The translations under genes were made by a program, and so were the position numbers. From Chitinophagaceae bacterium (lineage in GTDB: Bacteria; Bacteroidota; Bacteroidia; Chitinophagales; Chitinophagaceae): a stretch of 44,953 nucleotides of DNA. Below the pieces are notes generated by a model, which was given only the letters and a program-made list of their open reading frames with translations, had not been told where the DNA came from and ran no database searches. Positions 32,263 to 42,773 of the stretch are shown here, piece after piece. The stretch spans positions 1-44,953 of the forward strand of contig JACMKU010000078.1 of assembly GCA_014379965.1 (NCBI GenBank), given 5' to 3'. Within the stretch, counting starts at the first letter, position 1, and the number at the start of each line of letters is the position of its first letter.

Positions 32263-35200
32263 TCAATTTATCTTTACAATCTTCAAAACTTTTCTTTGAT
32301 CCCCTTGTGTTACTTCTGCAAAGTAGGTTCCAGCCGCTAGGGTATGACCCACGTTCAACGTACCCACGCCTGATCTATCGTATTTCTCCGCAGTTTGGCC
32401 AAACACGTTGACGATCTTTATCGAAACCGGCGCCGTTTCCTTGCTTGTTATCACCAGTGTGAAATAAGTCGAGCTTGGATTAGGCATGACTATTACTTCT
32501 AATTTGTCGGCTACCACCTCTGCAATTACCGGCTCCTTCGATTCTGTAGCGCCGGCGGTCACGTCTGCATCGTTGCCTCCTACCCTCAAGAGTGAACCAC
32601 CGTAGTCGGCAACGTAACTATTATTGCCTATCGCCGCCAGGAAGAATGCATACTCGATGCCCTTGATGGTCTGGGTTGTAAACGCCACTGGATTGCCGTT
32701 CATCGTCACGGAAATAAGTTGTCCCGTTTCGGAATACAAGGGTAGCATGGCTTTCAGGTTACGTGCACCGCTTCTTGTAAGAATATTGAAGCTAAGCTGG
32801 TTGTTAGACCAGGTCATGTTATTGAAGAATGAATTGTTCCTGCCATCTAACCAGTTCAGCATCTGGCGCGCTGAGATGATAGGCACCTGGCGCGCCTGCG
32901 CAGAGGCAATAATTGCATTCGACCCAATGTGGTTCGCGGTATCGGTATGCATATTCGCCGTAAACACGCCATAATAACCCTGAGATCCAAGGGCCTTATC
33001 GAGGAGTTGGTTCGTGAAATTGGCAACACCAATGCCGGACTCATCCGTCATTTGAGTAGTGAGCTGATAATTATCGATGAGCGTGCCATCCAGGTCGGCG
33101 AATCGCATAGGTATGCCCGAACCAGTGAACATGCCGGGACGATTCAACACCCAGGCGGCAGGCCAGTAATAATAGTTCGCATCCAACCTGATGTTGTTAG
33201 CCAGTTCCACTTTCGGTCCCGTTGCCCAATCGCTCCAGACCAGGCAGTGCGTACGACCTGTGACGGACGGCGGCAAGCTTGGATAAGTATTCGCCATCTG
33301 CTCCAGTTGCGTGTCGAATGCCGTATTCAATGATGCTTGTGTAAAATTCAGGCAGGTTGTGTTCACGTGAAGAGCTATTTCAAAACCTTGCGCATCGAAG
33401 TTCGCGGCCTGCGCATCAGTGATGTTTGTTCCGGGCAGAATATAAGAGGTGGCTCTTACAGCATTCCAGTCAGCAACATCCTGCGCAGTGTTTGGACCCA
33501 GCGTGAGGTACTGGTTAAATCGTCCTGTAGTTCCATTGTTGCTATGATCATCACCCGTCATCACGATAGCTGCTTTGAGATCTCTTGGCAGGTACCAGAA
33601 TCGCGGCAGCGGCTTTCGGTGAAGATTATTTTGAAGGATTATGTTGGCCAATAGGCGTTGTTGCTCATCCGCCTGCGGTATCGCCACCTTATTGAAGTCG
33701 ATCCAATCAGGGAAGAAAAGGTCATCTGAGCGGATCGGGCCCGAAGTACCATCTCTCTTTAGACCAGACCACGCAGGATTACCTTGCCTTGTGTAGACAA
33801 TCGAACGGGCAAGGTCATAAGTGAACGCCACCGCAACTCCTCCATTCGAACCAACGCTCCGGGTTGTCACTGCCGGATTGGTAGTGGCCGTTGCGGCTGC
33901 GGAATAAAGTGTTGCAAGACTCGTCGCACCACTGAGTGTATGCAAGTTCGCGGACCCATGGTACTGCATCGTTTGGTTAACGATGCCCACACCAGGACCC
34001 GATGTGGTATTTATCAATAGATATCTATCCGCAAGCGTTCCACTAGCTGTAGATATACCTAACAATGGCGTAAGTAGTGAGCTTGGCTTAAAGGCGATCA
34101 GCGTTCCCCCGGCATTTACCCAGTTGGTCAGCAACGTTACCTGAGCCGCAGTCACTGTAAGTTCGCCAAGGACTACGACATCGTAGTTGTTTAGCATTGT
34201 TGCGGTAACAGCTGAAATGTCTGCCGCTGCGAAATGATTAAGTCCCTCTGCCCTCAATATCTCCACTGCATATCTACTATATGGATTAGTTGAAGAACTC
34301 ACAACGAGGATCGGTCCACCTGGTCCTTCTGAAGGAGCAAGCAATGCGGGATCCGCAGTAGTAAATGACCATGTGTAGTCGCCCGCCATAATAAGGCCAG
34401 TCGCGTCTTTCACTCCTGATGGCCCCCCCTTGATCTTCGCGGAGTACAATGCAGAATTAGCCATTGCTGGTGTCGGTGTCAACGTAGCCGTTCTCGTCGT
34501 AGCATTATAAGTTACAGTAGCAGGCAACAACACGTTCGCCGCATTCCGCAACTCAATTGTAGAACCATTTATCGTAGTGGCATCCATTTGTAGGTTGAAG
34601 ACTGCGGTGACTGCGCTCGCCGGATTTACGTTGGTGGCTCCTGCGACAGGGCTTACAGTAGGCATCAATCGCGAAGCGATCGGCGTGTTCATGTCTGTTT
34701 GGACCTCCGCCGGGGTTAAGAGACGTCTGTAGAATCTAACATCATCTACCGCTCCATTGAGATATTCACCAAATGGCTGGTTGGATGCAATTCGAATATT
34801 AGAAGGATTGATCGTTGAAATTGTTCCCACAGACGACACATCCGTTCTCACAGTAACATCCACACCATTTACATAGATCGTGAACCTGTTGTTCTGTGGT
34901 TGTGCAGAATTATAAGTCACCGTGACATGACTCCATGTTCCTACTGTAAGGACATTATTGGAGGTGTGCACACCGATCTTACTTGAGCCGTCGTTATTCC
35001 ACCAATACACGGAAAGACCATTCGTCACCGGCCCGCCATCGGGATCAGTTGAGGTATGCGCATACATGTAGAAGAAATTCGAAGAATTTACAGTTTGACT
35101 CCAGACCGTGCTCCATTCATTGAAGTTGTTGGTCTTTAACCAGGTACTCCAAGTGTAATTCTGTGTGGGCTCAAGAGTAAAATTGGCATGGTCAGCAATG

Positions 35201-38200
35201 TTCACATAGTCATTCGTTCCATCTCCATTTACTCCTTGTCCATTCTTTCCTGCAACCCAGGTCGTACCATTCGTCAGTGTACCGTTGTGGCCATTGCCCG
35301 ACATATCCGCTGCGGCTGTTCCCAATCCCTCGTTGAAATTCAATGCAGCGATGAGCATGGTGTTATTGAAGACCGTTACAGTTACTCCAGAAGAAGTAGT
35401 CGTATTTCCCGCCGCATCACGAGCGACCGCGTTGAGTGTAAATGTTCCATTGAGAACAGTAGTGGAATTCCATGATACGGAGTAAGGTGCTGTGACGTCC
35501 TCTGCTCCTACATTCGCTCCGTTGAGTTGGAACTGCACTCCTACTACGCCGACATTATCTGATGCATTGGCGCTGAGGTCGAAAGTTCCCGTCACGTTTC
35601 CGGCAGCTGGCGCCGTCATGGCGACAGTAGGCACTATGAAATCATTATCGGCTAAAACAATCACTCCAGCGGAGGTGGTAATATTTCCTGAACCATCACG
35701 GGCGATAGCGGTAAGTGTATACGTGCCATTTGCAACAGTGCGGGAATCCCAGGATACGGAGTAAGGCGCAGTCAGATCTTCGGCACCTAGGTTGGCTCCA
35801 TTCAATTGGAACTGAACGCCGGTAACGCTGATGTTATCTGAAGCGTTGGCCGTAATATTTAGAGTTCCTAAAATGGTGCCGGCAACTGGCGCTGTAATCG
35901 AGACCGTTGGTGGAGTCGCATCGATATTATTGACAGTAACAGCTACAGCGGTTGACGTGGTAATATTCCCAGTAGCATCGCGAGCGCGGGCAGTCAGGCT
36001 GTAATTTCCGTTTGCTATGATAGTGGTGTTCCATGTGGTCGAATACGGAGCTACCAGGTCTTCGGCACCAAGGTTAGCACCATTCAACAGGAACTGAACG
36101 CCTACTACTCCAAAATTATCTGCAGCATTTGCGTCGACATTCACATTGCCTGAAACATTTCCAGCAGCTGGTGCAGTAAGTGATACCGTTGGCGCCTGTG
36201 TGTCGTTGTTGACATTTAGCACTACTCCGGTGGAAACCGTAATGTTACCCGCTCCATCTCTTGCCCTGGCGGTAAGTGTGTAATTACCGTTAGCTGTAGT
36301 CAGTGTATTCCATGAAACTGAATAAGGTGCAGTTACATCCTCTGTTCCAAGATTTGCACCGTTCAACAAAAACTGTACTCCTATTACTCCAATATTGTCT
36401 GCAGCATTCGCATCCACATTGATCGTACCGCTTACGTTTCCTGCTACGGGAGCAGTGATCGACACAGTTGGTGCAGTTACGTCAGGTATGTTATTGAGTG
36501 TTACAACAACACCTGTAGAGGTCGCAGTATTTCCTGCCACATCACGTGCGTATGCAGTGAGGGTGTAATTTCCATTGGGAACAGATGTCGTATTCCATGG
36601 TACCGTATATGGTGCGACAAGGTCTTCGGCACCAAGATTTGCGCCGTTGAGTAGGAATTGCACACCCGCTACGCTTACGTTGTCGGTAGCTGTAGCGTTG
36701 ACATTAACTGTTCCGGAAATTGTACCGGCAGCAGGCGCTGTTATTGAAACAACCGGGTTCGTCACATCCGGTGTGAGTGGCGTATTCATATCTGATTGTA
36801 CCTCGGCGCCAGAAAGCAACCTGCGATAGAACCTGAATTCATCGATAGAACCGGTGTAGTATTCACCGAAAGGCTGGTTAGAACCAATTCGAATATTTGT
36901 TGGGTTGAGGGTTGGCAGTGTTCCGGTAGAGCTAACATCTCCACGGGCAGTCACGTCTACTCCATTTACATAAATGGTGAACCTGTTGTTCTGTGGCTGG
37001 CTCGCATCATAGGTGATAGCAAGGTAACTCCATACCCCTGCGGTAAGCACATTGTTATTGGAGTGCATACCGAGTTTATTAGTACCGCCACTACCCCACC
37101 AATACACAGAGATACCGTTTGTAACGGGTCCCCCATCGGGATCTGTAGAAGTGTGAGTATAGAAATAGAAGAAATTATTTCCGTCGACTGTCTGGCTCCA
37201 GAGTGTACTCCACTCGCGGAAGTTGGTATTCCTGATCCACCCACTCCAGGTATAACTCTGCGCGGGATCGAGTGAAAAATTATTGTGGTCGGCAATGTTG
37301 ACAAAATCATCCGCACCATCGAGGTTGATACCCTGTCCGTATTTGCCGGCACCCCATGTCGGTCCGTTGGTCAATGCACCATTGTGCGCATTGCCCGAAA
37401 CATCAGCAGCTAAGGTACCCGTACCATCATCCATATGCTGCGCCAGGATAATCGTATTGGCTACTGTGACAACTACACCGGCTGAAGTAGTAACATTTCC
37501 TGCTGCATCTCGTGCGCGGGCACTGAGTGTATAGGTTCCGTTGGTCACCGTGAAAGTATTCCAGGAATATGCAAATGGAGCGGACACGTCTTCTCCGCCG
37601 AGATTGGCTCCGTTCAACAGGAACTGTACACCGGCTACGGCCAGATTATCCGTCGCGTTGGCCGATACATTTACAGTACCCGAGGCATTGCCAGCAGCCG
37701 GGCTGGTTAAACTCACTGTCGGCGATGTGAAATCATTGTCGACTAAAACAACCACTCCAGCGGAGGTGGTAATATTTCCCGAACCATCCCGTGCAGTGGC
37801 AGTAAGTGTATATGAGCCATTTGCTACAGTGCGCGAATCCCATGATACGGAATAAGGCGCAGTCAGATCTTCTGCACCGAGGTTTGCTCCGCTCAATTTG
37901 AATTGTACGCCAGTAACGCTGATGTTATCTGACGCATTGGCTGTAACATTAAGATTGCCTGAAACTGTACCCGCAGAAGGTGCGGTGATCGAAACTGTTG
38001 GCGCGATCGCATCAATATTATTTACCGTCACAGCTACTGCGGTTGAGGTAGTGATGTTCCCAGCAGCATCGCGGGCACGGGCAGTAAGCGTATAATTTCC
38101 GTTTGCTATGATAGTGGTGTTCCATGTGGTCGAATAAGGAGCTACCAGGTCTTCGGCACCAAGGTTAGCGCCATTCAACAGGAACTGAACGCCTACTACT

Positions 38201-41200
38201 CCAAAATTATCTGCAGCATTTGCATTTACGTTCACATTTCCTGAAACATTACCTGCGGCAGGAGCCGTAAGTGATACCGTTGGCGCTTGTGTGTCGTTGT
38301 TGACATTTACCGCTACACCAGTAGAAACGGTAATGTTACCGGCTGCATCTCTTGCCCTGGCGGTAAGTGTGTAATTACCGTTAGCTGTAGTAAGTGTATT
38401 CCATGAAACTGAATAAGGAGCCGTTATATCTTCTGTTCCAAGATTTGCGCCATTCAGCAAGAATTGTACTCCAACAACCCCAATGTTATCTGAAGCATTC
38501 GCATCCACATTGATTGTGGCGCTTATATTACCTGCTGCAGGAGCTGTAATTGAAACGGTAGGTGCGGTCACATCCGGAATATTGCTTACCGTGACAACCA
38601 CACCTGTAGATGTTGTATTGTTTCCTGCAGCGTCTCGTGCGCGAGCAGTGAGCGTATGATTTCCATTGCCTGCAGTCGTCGTATTCCATGGCACAGTGTA
38701 TGGTGCGACAAGATCTTCTGCTCCAAGGTTAGCGCCGTTGAGTAGGAATTGTACACCTGCTACGTTCACGTTGTCGGTAGCTGTAGCATTTACGTTGACG
38801 GTTCCGGAAACTGTTCCTGCAGCAGGTGCTGTTAATGAAACAACCGGGTTCGTCACATCCGGTGCGAGTGGCGTATTCATATCTGACTGCACTTCGGCAG
38901 CTGAAAGCAGTCGGCGGTAATATCTGAACTCATCTACAGAGCCTGTGAAATATTCACCCCAGGGCTGGTTGGCACCGATACGTACATTGGTTGGGTTAAT
39001 AATGGGTAAGGTTCCGGTGGAGCTTACATCGCCTCTTACCGTTACATCTACTCCATTTACATAAATGGTGAAACGGTTATTCTGAGGCTGGCTTGCATCG
39101 TACGTAATAGCAATGTAGCTCCACGTTCCCGCAGTAAGCACGTTATTATTGGAGTGGGCTCCGAGCTTATTAGTACCCCCGCTTCCCCACCAGTAAACTG
39201 ATATGCCGTTTGTAACGGGACCCCCATCTGGGTCCGCTGTCGTATGGGTATAAAAGTAGAAGAAATTATTTCCGTCTAATGTTTGGCTCCATAATGTGCT
39301 CCACTCGCGAAAATTAGTATTCTTCACCCATCCACTCCAGGTATAACTCTGCGCGGGATCGAGTGTGAAATTATTATGGTCAGCGATGTTGACAAAATCA
39401 TTCGTACCATCAAGGTTAATGCCCTGGCCATAATTGCCTGCGCCCCATGTCGGCCCGTTCGTCAAAGTACCATTGTGAGCATTGCCCGTAATATCGACAG
39501 CTAAGGTACCCGTACCCTCGTCCATAGGCTGGGCCAGGGTAAGATTGCTTGTGTTATTTATTGTGATAATCACTCCAGCAGATGTTGTGGTATTCCCTGC
39601 CGCATCGCGGGCACGGGCCGTAAGCGTATAAGTTCCGTTAGCGACCGGGAAGGTATTCCAGGCATATGCAAATGGAGAAGACACGTCTTCCGCACCGAGA
39701 TTGGCTCCATTCAACAGGAACTGCACGCCGGCTACGGCTATATTGTCTATTGCATTCGCCGATACGTTCACAGTACCCGATATGTTGCCCGCAGCTGGGG
39801 TGGCAAGGCTCACAGTCGGAGCCTGCGTATCCGGTATATTGTTAACGTTAACTACTACGCTCGAGGAGGTTGTCGTATTACCCGCCCCATCTCTCGCGCG
39901 CGCGGTAAGTGTATAACTTCCGTTAGCGACGGTGGTAGTATTCCATGAGAACGCATATGGAGCAGCAACATCTTCTGTTCCCAGATTTGCTCCATTGAGT
40001 AAGAATTGTACTCCTGCAACACCGACATTGTCTGAGGCATTTGCCGTCACGTTGACGACACCTGTTATCGTCCCTGCAGCTGGTGCTGTCAGGCTTACCG
40101 TAGGAGCAGTCCCATCGGGAGCGACATTTGTAGTATAAACTACGTCGACCCAATAATTAGTAGATTGGAAATTATTGGTTGGGAAGGCCGATGTCGCAGA
40201 ATAGATATAAATTCCGTTGGCGCCATCCTCTCCATTGGCCAGTGCACGCAAATTGCCGTTTACAGTTGCAGCTGTGAAATAAGGATTAGTGCTAGAGTAA
40301 AAACCATTCGGACTAAAATAGGATGCGACATAGGTTGTATTCGCGGTGATAGCAATGGGTGCAGAAAATAAAACCTGCTGCCATCCTGAAGCCGTTTCAC
40401 CAATGAAGGTAGCCTCGCCCAGCTGGGTACCTGTGCTTGACCATAGATGGCCAACGTGAGTACCAGTGTTGCCCGCGCCTTTATAGAAACGAATACCCGT
40501 TATGAAACCGTTCTGAGTTGCCCTGAACTTTAATCCCACTTCAATGCCCTGACCATCGGCATCCAGCGCAATCGCTGGTGTACTCGTTGGAGCGAAAATT
40601 GAACAGGGACAAGATGGAGCCGTACCTCCAATGGTGACGTTAATATTGCTCGATGAACCCGAAACACCAGGTACACCCATGTTGCCACTATCGTCGAAGC
40701 CGCGAACTCTTATTGAGGCCGCGCCAGCGACGGTGGGCGTCCATGAGAAACTCCAGGTGGTGGTTCCCGTAACATTCTGCCATGTAGTACCGCCGTCGAC
40801 GGAGATCTGAACGCCCACAAGAAAACCATTTGCGTCACTTGCGGTTCCACTGATGGTAGCGGCTGTATTAATTGGAAAGGTTGCGCCATTAGTAGGTGTA
40901 GTAATGGTCACAACGGGTGCGGCAACATCAGTCGAAGCAGTTGCAGCGGTTAGCCCCGCCATGATCGAAGCGGGTTGCACCCCCATGTCGGCGAAAAGAT
41001 TGACCGTCGCTTGCTGCATCGGCAAACTGGCAGCAGCACTTCCACGATCATGTATATTGTCGAGCCCCCATGCCCACTGTACTGTGCCCGCGCCGAAGAC
41101 GAGCGCACCACTTGAATGCCGATAAAGTGAAAGTCTATGTTCTTTGCCATTGAATACCGTGCTGGAGAGTGTAATTCTTCCATGAGGATTGCTTGCGGGG

Positions 41201-42432
41201 AATTGTTCGAAGTCCCACTCGTATCCAAGTGTACCGGTGGGAAATACAGCAGTACCTCCCGTGGCTAGCGCAGCTACGCTGGTATTTCGCCAGAAGCGAA
41301 GGTCCTTGAAAGCTGCTGGTACTCTTATCGCACTTGTCTGATCACTCCAGCTGATCTGCCCCGTTAATGCGTTTTCGGGCTTGCACGCTCCGCCTCCGGG
41401 AAATGCGCAACCTTCTCTCCACAATCCAGTCCATTCTGCACTCGGATCGCACTTGCTTCCGCAGACATTCTCACCGACTGTTCCTTCTTTATAGCAAACC
41501 AGTGTACGACGATTATCCTCCCATCTTGTCTTCCAATAAACTTCATTTCCGCTGAAGAAGGCGAGGTGCACTCCTGCGTTTCTTGCATTCTCAAACTTTG
41601 TCCTTTCAGCACCGGACCAATATTCATCGTGTCCGGATGATATTATGATTTTGTGTTTGGCCGGTGTGATGATGGTAGCATCCCGGTCCATATCCACATC
41701 TGTAGTATATGCAATGTTGTAGCCATTTCTCTCGAGAAAACGGATCATTGGATATTCGGCATTCATGAACCAATCTTCCATCGCGCTGCCACCGCCGCCG
41801 CCATTGCGGGTAATGAACGGACGATTATAGCTCAATTTTACCGCATGTCCATTGGGAAAAGAGGTTGCACCTACATAAGAGCTGTTTCCTCCATAGACAT
41901 TATACGCCTGCCAGGTTGCATCCGATGTCTTTAGCAAAATGTCAGCTGTCGATGCGTCATCGCGAACGACGAAGGCGATATGACTTGCACCACCATTACT
42001 TGTCTTTATTAATTTGGCGATATATAAACCGGATACTGCAGTAGCGGGAACAGCCCATGACGCGGATACTGCCCAGTTGCCACAGTCGATGAGACCGGTA
42101 GTTGAATTTGTTGTTGGGTTAGGCTGAGACGTACCTGTGAAGTTGCCGAGGTTGGTGATCAACCTTGCACCATTGCCCTGATAGTATCCGAGACGATAAA
42201 TCGTAATTGAATATGCCGTGCCTGCGCCCGCATTAATCTTGAAGCTTACTGTTGTGCCTTTGTTTACACTCATGTCAGTAGCGAATCCCTGGATAGACAG
42301 GTCACCGGCGCCACTGATATCCCATGTTGCCTTGGGTGTACCAGCAATAGCATTCTCCGTGACAATGGGATTCTGGCCGTAGGAATAAGTAAACGATGCG
42401 ATGCAAACAAATAAAGCAACAAGTTGCCTCAT
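32263..42432 (-). CDS. Giant T9SS surface protein: DMFA2-like, DUF4082, 12 Ig-like repeats, 3 LamG and deacetylase-like domains
   Basis: The start at 42432 gives about 3389 residues with a signal peptide ending S-Y-G-Q; a start at 42462 adds ten. Order from the N-terminus, with base positions: an N,N-dimethylformamidase beta-subunit-like domain (about 42350-40960; S-S-G-H-D-E-Y-W-S), an Ig-like domain (40930-40640), DUF4082 (40615-40130), two Ig-like repeats, LamG 1 (39550-38880), five Ig-like repeats, LamG 2 (37460-36785), five Ig-like repeats, LamG 3 (35355-34690), one Big_5 (34680-34340), an amidotransferase-like part, a NodB-like part (T-G-D-D-H, A-L-H-V-N) and a T9SS sorting domain (32490-32263). 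The Ig units are about 87 residues with G-V-Q-F-(L/Q)-L-N-G-A-N-L-G and T-L-T-A-R-A-R-D. The LamG1-Ig5 block is duplicated with a 2091-bp period. Probably a cell-surface glycan-binding or -modifying protein; function not proven. Confidence 0.92.
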   Translation of the reverse strand: MRQLVALFVCIASFTYSYGQNPIVTENAIAGTPKATWDISGAGDLSIQGFATDMSVNKGTTVSFKINAGAGTAYSITIYRLGYYQGNGARLITNLGNFTGTSQPNPTTNSTTGLIDCGNWAVSASWAVPATAVSGLYIAKLIKTSNGGASHIAFVVRDDASTADILLKTSDATWQAYNVYGGNSSYVGATSFPNGHAVKLSYNRPFITRNGGGGGSAMEDWFMNAEYPMIRFLERNGYNIAYTTDVDMDRDATIITPAKHKIIISSGHDEYWSGAERTKFENARNAGVHLAFFSGNEVYWKTRWEDNRRTLVCYKEGTVGENVCGSKCDPSAEWTGLWREGCAFPGGGACKPENALTGQISWSDQTSAIRVPAAFKDLRFWRNTSVAALATGGTAVFPTGTLGYEWDFEQFPASNPHGRITLSSTVFNGKEHRLSLYRHSSGALVFGAGTVQWAWGLDNIHDRGSAAASLPMQQATVNLFADMGVQPASIMAGLTAATASTDVAAPVVTITTPTNGATFPINTAATISGTASDANGFLVGVQISVDGGTTWQNVTGTTTWSFSWTPTVAGAASIRVRGFDDSGNMGVPGVSGSSSNINVTIGGTAPSCPCSIFAPTSTPAIALDADGQGIEVGLKFRATQNGFITGIRFYKGAGNTGTHVGHLWSSTGTQLGEATFIGETASGWQQVLFSAPIAITANTTYVASYFSPNGFYSSTNPYFTAATVNGNLRALANGEDGANGIYIYSATSAFPTNNFQSTNYWVDVVYTTNVAPDGTAPTVSLTAPAAGTITGVVNVTANASDNVGVAGVQFLLNGANLGTEDVAAPYAFSWNTTTVANGSYTLTARARDGAGNTTTSSSVVVNVNNIPDTQAPTVSLATPAAGNISGTVNVSANAIDNIAVAGVQFLLNGANLGAEDVSSPFAYAWNTFPVANGTYTLTARARDAAGNTTTSAGVIITINNTSNLTLAQPMDEGTGTLAVDITGNAHNGTLTNGPTWGAGNYGQGINLDGTNDFVNIADHNNFTLDPAQSYTWSGWVKNTNFREWSTLWSQTLDGNNFFYFYTHTTADPDGGPVTNGISVYWWGSGGTNKLGAHSNNNVLTAGTWSYIAITYDASQPQNNRFTIYVNGVDVTVRGDVSSTGTLPIINPTNVRIGANQPWGEYFTGSVDEFRYYRRLLSAAEVQSDMNTPLAPDVTNPVVSLTAPAAGTVSGTVNVNATATDNVNVAGVQFLLNGANLGAEDLVAPYTVPWNTTTAGNGNHTLTARARDAAGNNTTSTGVVVTVSNIPDVTAPTVSITAPAAGNISATINVDANASDNIGVVGVQFLLNGANLGTEDITAPYSVSWNTLTTANGNYTLTARARDAAGNITVSTGVAVNVNNDTQAPTVSLTAPAAGNVSGNVNVNANAADNFGVVGVQFLLNGANLGAEDLVAPYSTTWNTTIIANGNYTLTARARDAAGNITTSTAVAVTVNNIDAIAPTVSITAPSAGTVSGNLNVTANASDNISVTGVQFKLSGANLGAEDLTAPYSVSWDSRTVANGSYTLTATARDGSGNITTSAGVVVLVDNDFTSPTVSLTSPAAGNASGTVNVSANATDNLAVAGVQFLLNGANLGGEDVSAPFAYSWNTFTVTNGTYTLSARARDAAGNVTTSAGVVVTVANTIILAQHMDDGTGTLAADVSGNAHNGALTNGPTWGAGKYGQGINLDGADDFVNIADHNNFSLDPAQSYTWSGWIRNTNFREWSTLWSQTVDGNNFFYFYTHTSTDPDGGPVTNGISVYWWGSGGTNKLGMHSNNNVLTAGVWSYLAITYDASQPQNNRFTIYVNGVDVTARGDVSSTGTLPTLNPTNIRIGSNQPFGEYYTGSIDEFRFYRRLLSGAEVQSDMNTPLTPDVTNPVVSITAPAAGTISGTVNVNATATDNVSVAGVQFLLNGANLGAEDLVAPYTVPWNTTSVPNGNYTLTAYARDVAGNTATSTGVVVTLNNIPDVTAPTVSITAPVAGNVSGTINVDANAADNIGVIGVQFLLNGANLGTEDVTAPYSVSWNTLTTANGNYTLTARARDGAGNITVSTGVVLNVNNDTQAPTVSLTAPAAGNVSGNVNVDANAADNFGVVGVQFLLNGANLGAEDLVAPYSTTWNTTIIANGNYSLTARARDATGNITTSTAVAVTVNNIDATPPTVSITAPVAGTILGTLNITANASDNISVTGVQFQLNGANLGAEDLTAPYSVSWDSRTVANGTYTLTAIARDGSGNITTSAGVIVLADNDFIVPTVAMTAPAAGNVTGTFDLSANASDNVGVVGVQFQLNGANVGAEDVTAPYSVSWNSTTVLNGTFTLNAVARDAAGNTTTSSGVTVTVFNNTMLIAALNFNEGLGTAAADMSGNGHNGTLTNGTTWVAGKNGQGVNGDGTNDYVNIADHANFTLEPTQNYTWSTWLKTNNFNEWSTVWSQTVNSSNFFYMYAHTSTDPDGGPVTNGLSVYWWNNDGSSKIGVHTSNNVLTVGTWSHVTVTYNSAQPQNNRFTIYVNGVDVTVRTDVSSVGTISTINPSNIRIASNQPFGEYLNGAVDDVRFYRRLLTPAEVQTDMNTPIASRLMPTVSPVAGATNVNPASAVTAVFNLQMDATTINGSTIELRNAANVLLPATVTYNATTRTATLTPTPAMANSALYSAKIKGGPSGVKDATGLIMAGDYTWSFTTADPALLAPSEGPGGPILVVSSSTNPYSRYAVEILRAEGLNHFAAADISAVTATMLNNYDVVVLGELTVTAAQVTLLTNWVNAGGTLIAFKPSSLLTPLLGISTASGTLADRYLLINTTSGPGVGIVNQTMQYHGSANLHTLSGATSLATLYSAAATATTNPAVTTRSVGSNGGVAVAFTYDLARSIVYTRQGNPAWSGLKRDGTSGPIRSDDLFFPDWIDFNKVAIPQADEQQRLLANIILQNNLHRKPLPRFWYLPRDLKAAIVMTGDDHSNNGTTGRFNQYLTLGPNTAQDVADWNAVRATSYILPGTNITDAQAANFDAQGFEIALHVNTTCLNFTQASLNTAFDTQLEQMANTYPSLPPSVTGRTHCLVWSDWATGPKVELANNIRLDANYYYWPAAWVLNRPGMFTGSGIPMRFADLDGTLIDNYQLTTQMTDESGIGVANFTNQLLDKALGSQGYYGVFTANMHTDTANHIGSNAIIASAQARQVPIISARQMLNWLDGRNNSFFNNMTWSNNQLSFNILTRSGARNLKAMLPLYSETGQLISVTMNGNPVAFTTQTIKGIEYAFFLAAIGNNSYVADYGGSLLRVGGNDADVTAGATESKEPVIAEVVADKLEVIVMPNPSSTYFTLVITSKETAPVSIKIVNVFGQTAEKYDRSGVGTLNVGHTLAAGTYFAEVTQGDQRKVLKIVKIN
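35370..39550. repeat. Tandem duplication of a 2091-bp block inside the giant gene
   Basis: The block LamG plus five Ig-like repeats occurs twice in a row (about 39550-37465 and 37460-35370). Matching landmarks, for example the word TTTGCTATGATAGTGGTGTT at 38102 and 36011, are 2091 bases apart, exactly 697 codons. The fifth Ig block is almost identical in both copies at the DNA level. Boundaries are approximate. Confidence 0.85.
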
Positions 42433-42462
42433 ACAGGTGGAATAGACGAGTCTTCGTGCCAT

Positions 42463-42773
42463 GACGAATTCAATGGTTTAATGTAAAAAATAAATCAGAG
42501 TACCTACCAGTTCTTTAGAAAGGATATTTCGCTTAGTGGCTTAGGAAAGGATATCTACTGGTGGTTTAGAAAAGGATATCTAATGGAGGGATAGACGCTA
42601 CCTGGTTCAGGGATAGCATTCCAAGCTATGAAAATACATAAATAACTGATATCATGTCTGAAATCTTGAGAAAAGTCAATGGTATTTCAAAACAATTTAT
42701 TCACCGTACAAGTACGCTCCGAGTCGCACACTTCCTCACTTGATTCCTGATCCATGTCCTCGAGGCGAACCGC
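42463..42773. promoter_or_regulatory. Intergenic region with three AAGGATATCT iterons upstream of the giant gene
   Basis: AAAGGATATT (42519-42528), AAAGGATATC (42546-42555) and AAAGGATATC (42571-42580) are spaced 27 and 25 bases and share longer flanks: TTAG before and often CTA-TGG after. Together with the two copies at 32121-32162 they make five copies, all a similar distance upstream of giant T9SS genes. The rest of the gap (42590-42773) shows nothing specific. Confidence 0.6.

Noticed and set aside
32263..42432. Many plus-strand reading frames opposite the giant gene
   Set aside because: They repeat with the Ig-like units, have no signal or family features, and are antisense shadows of the coding repeats.
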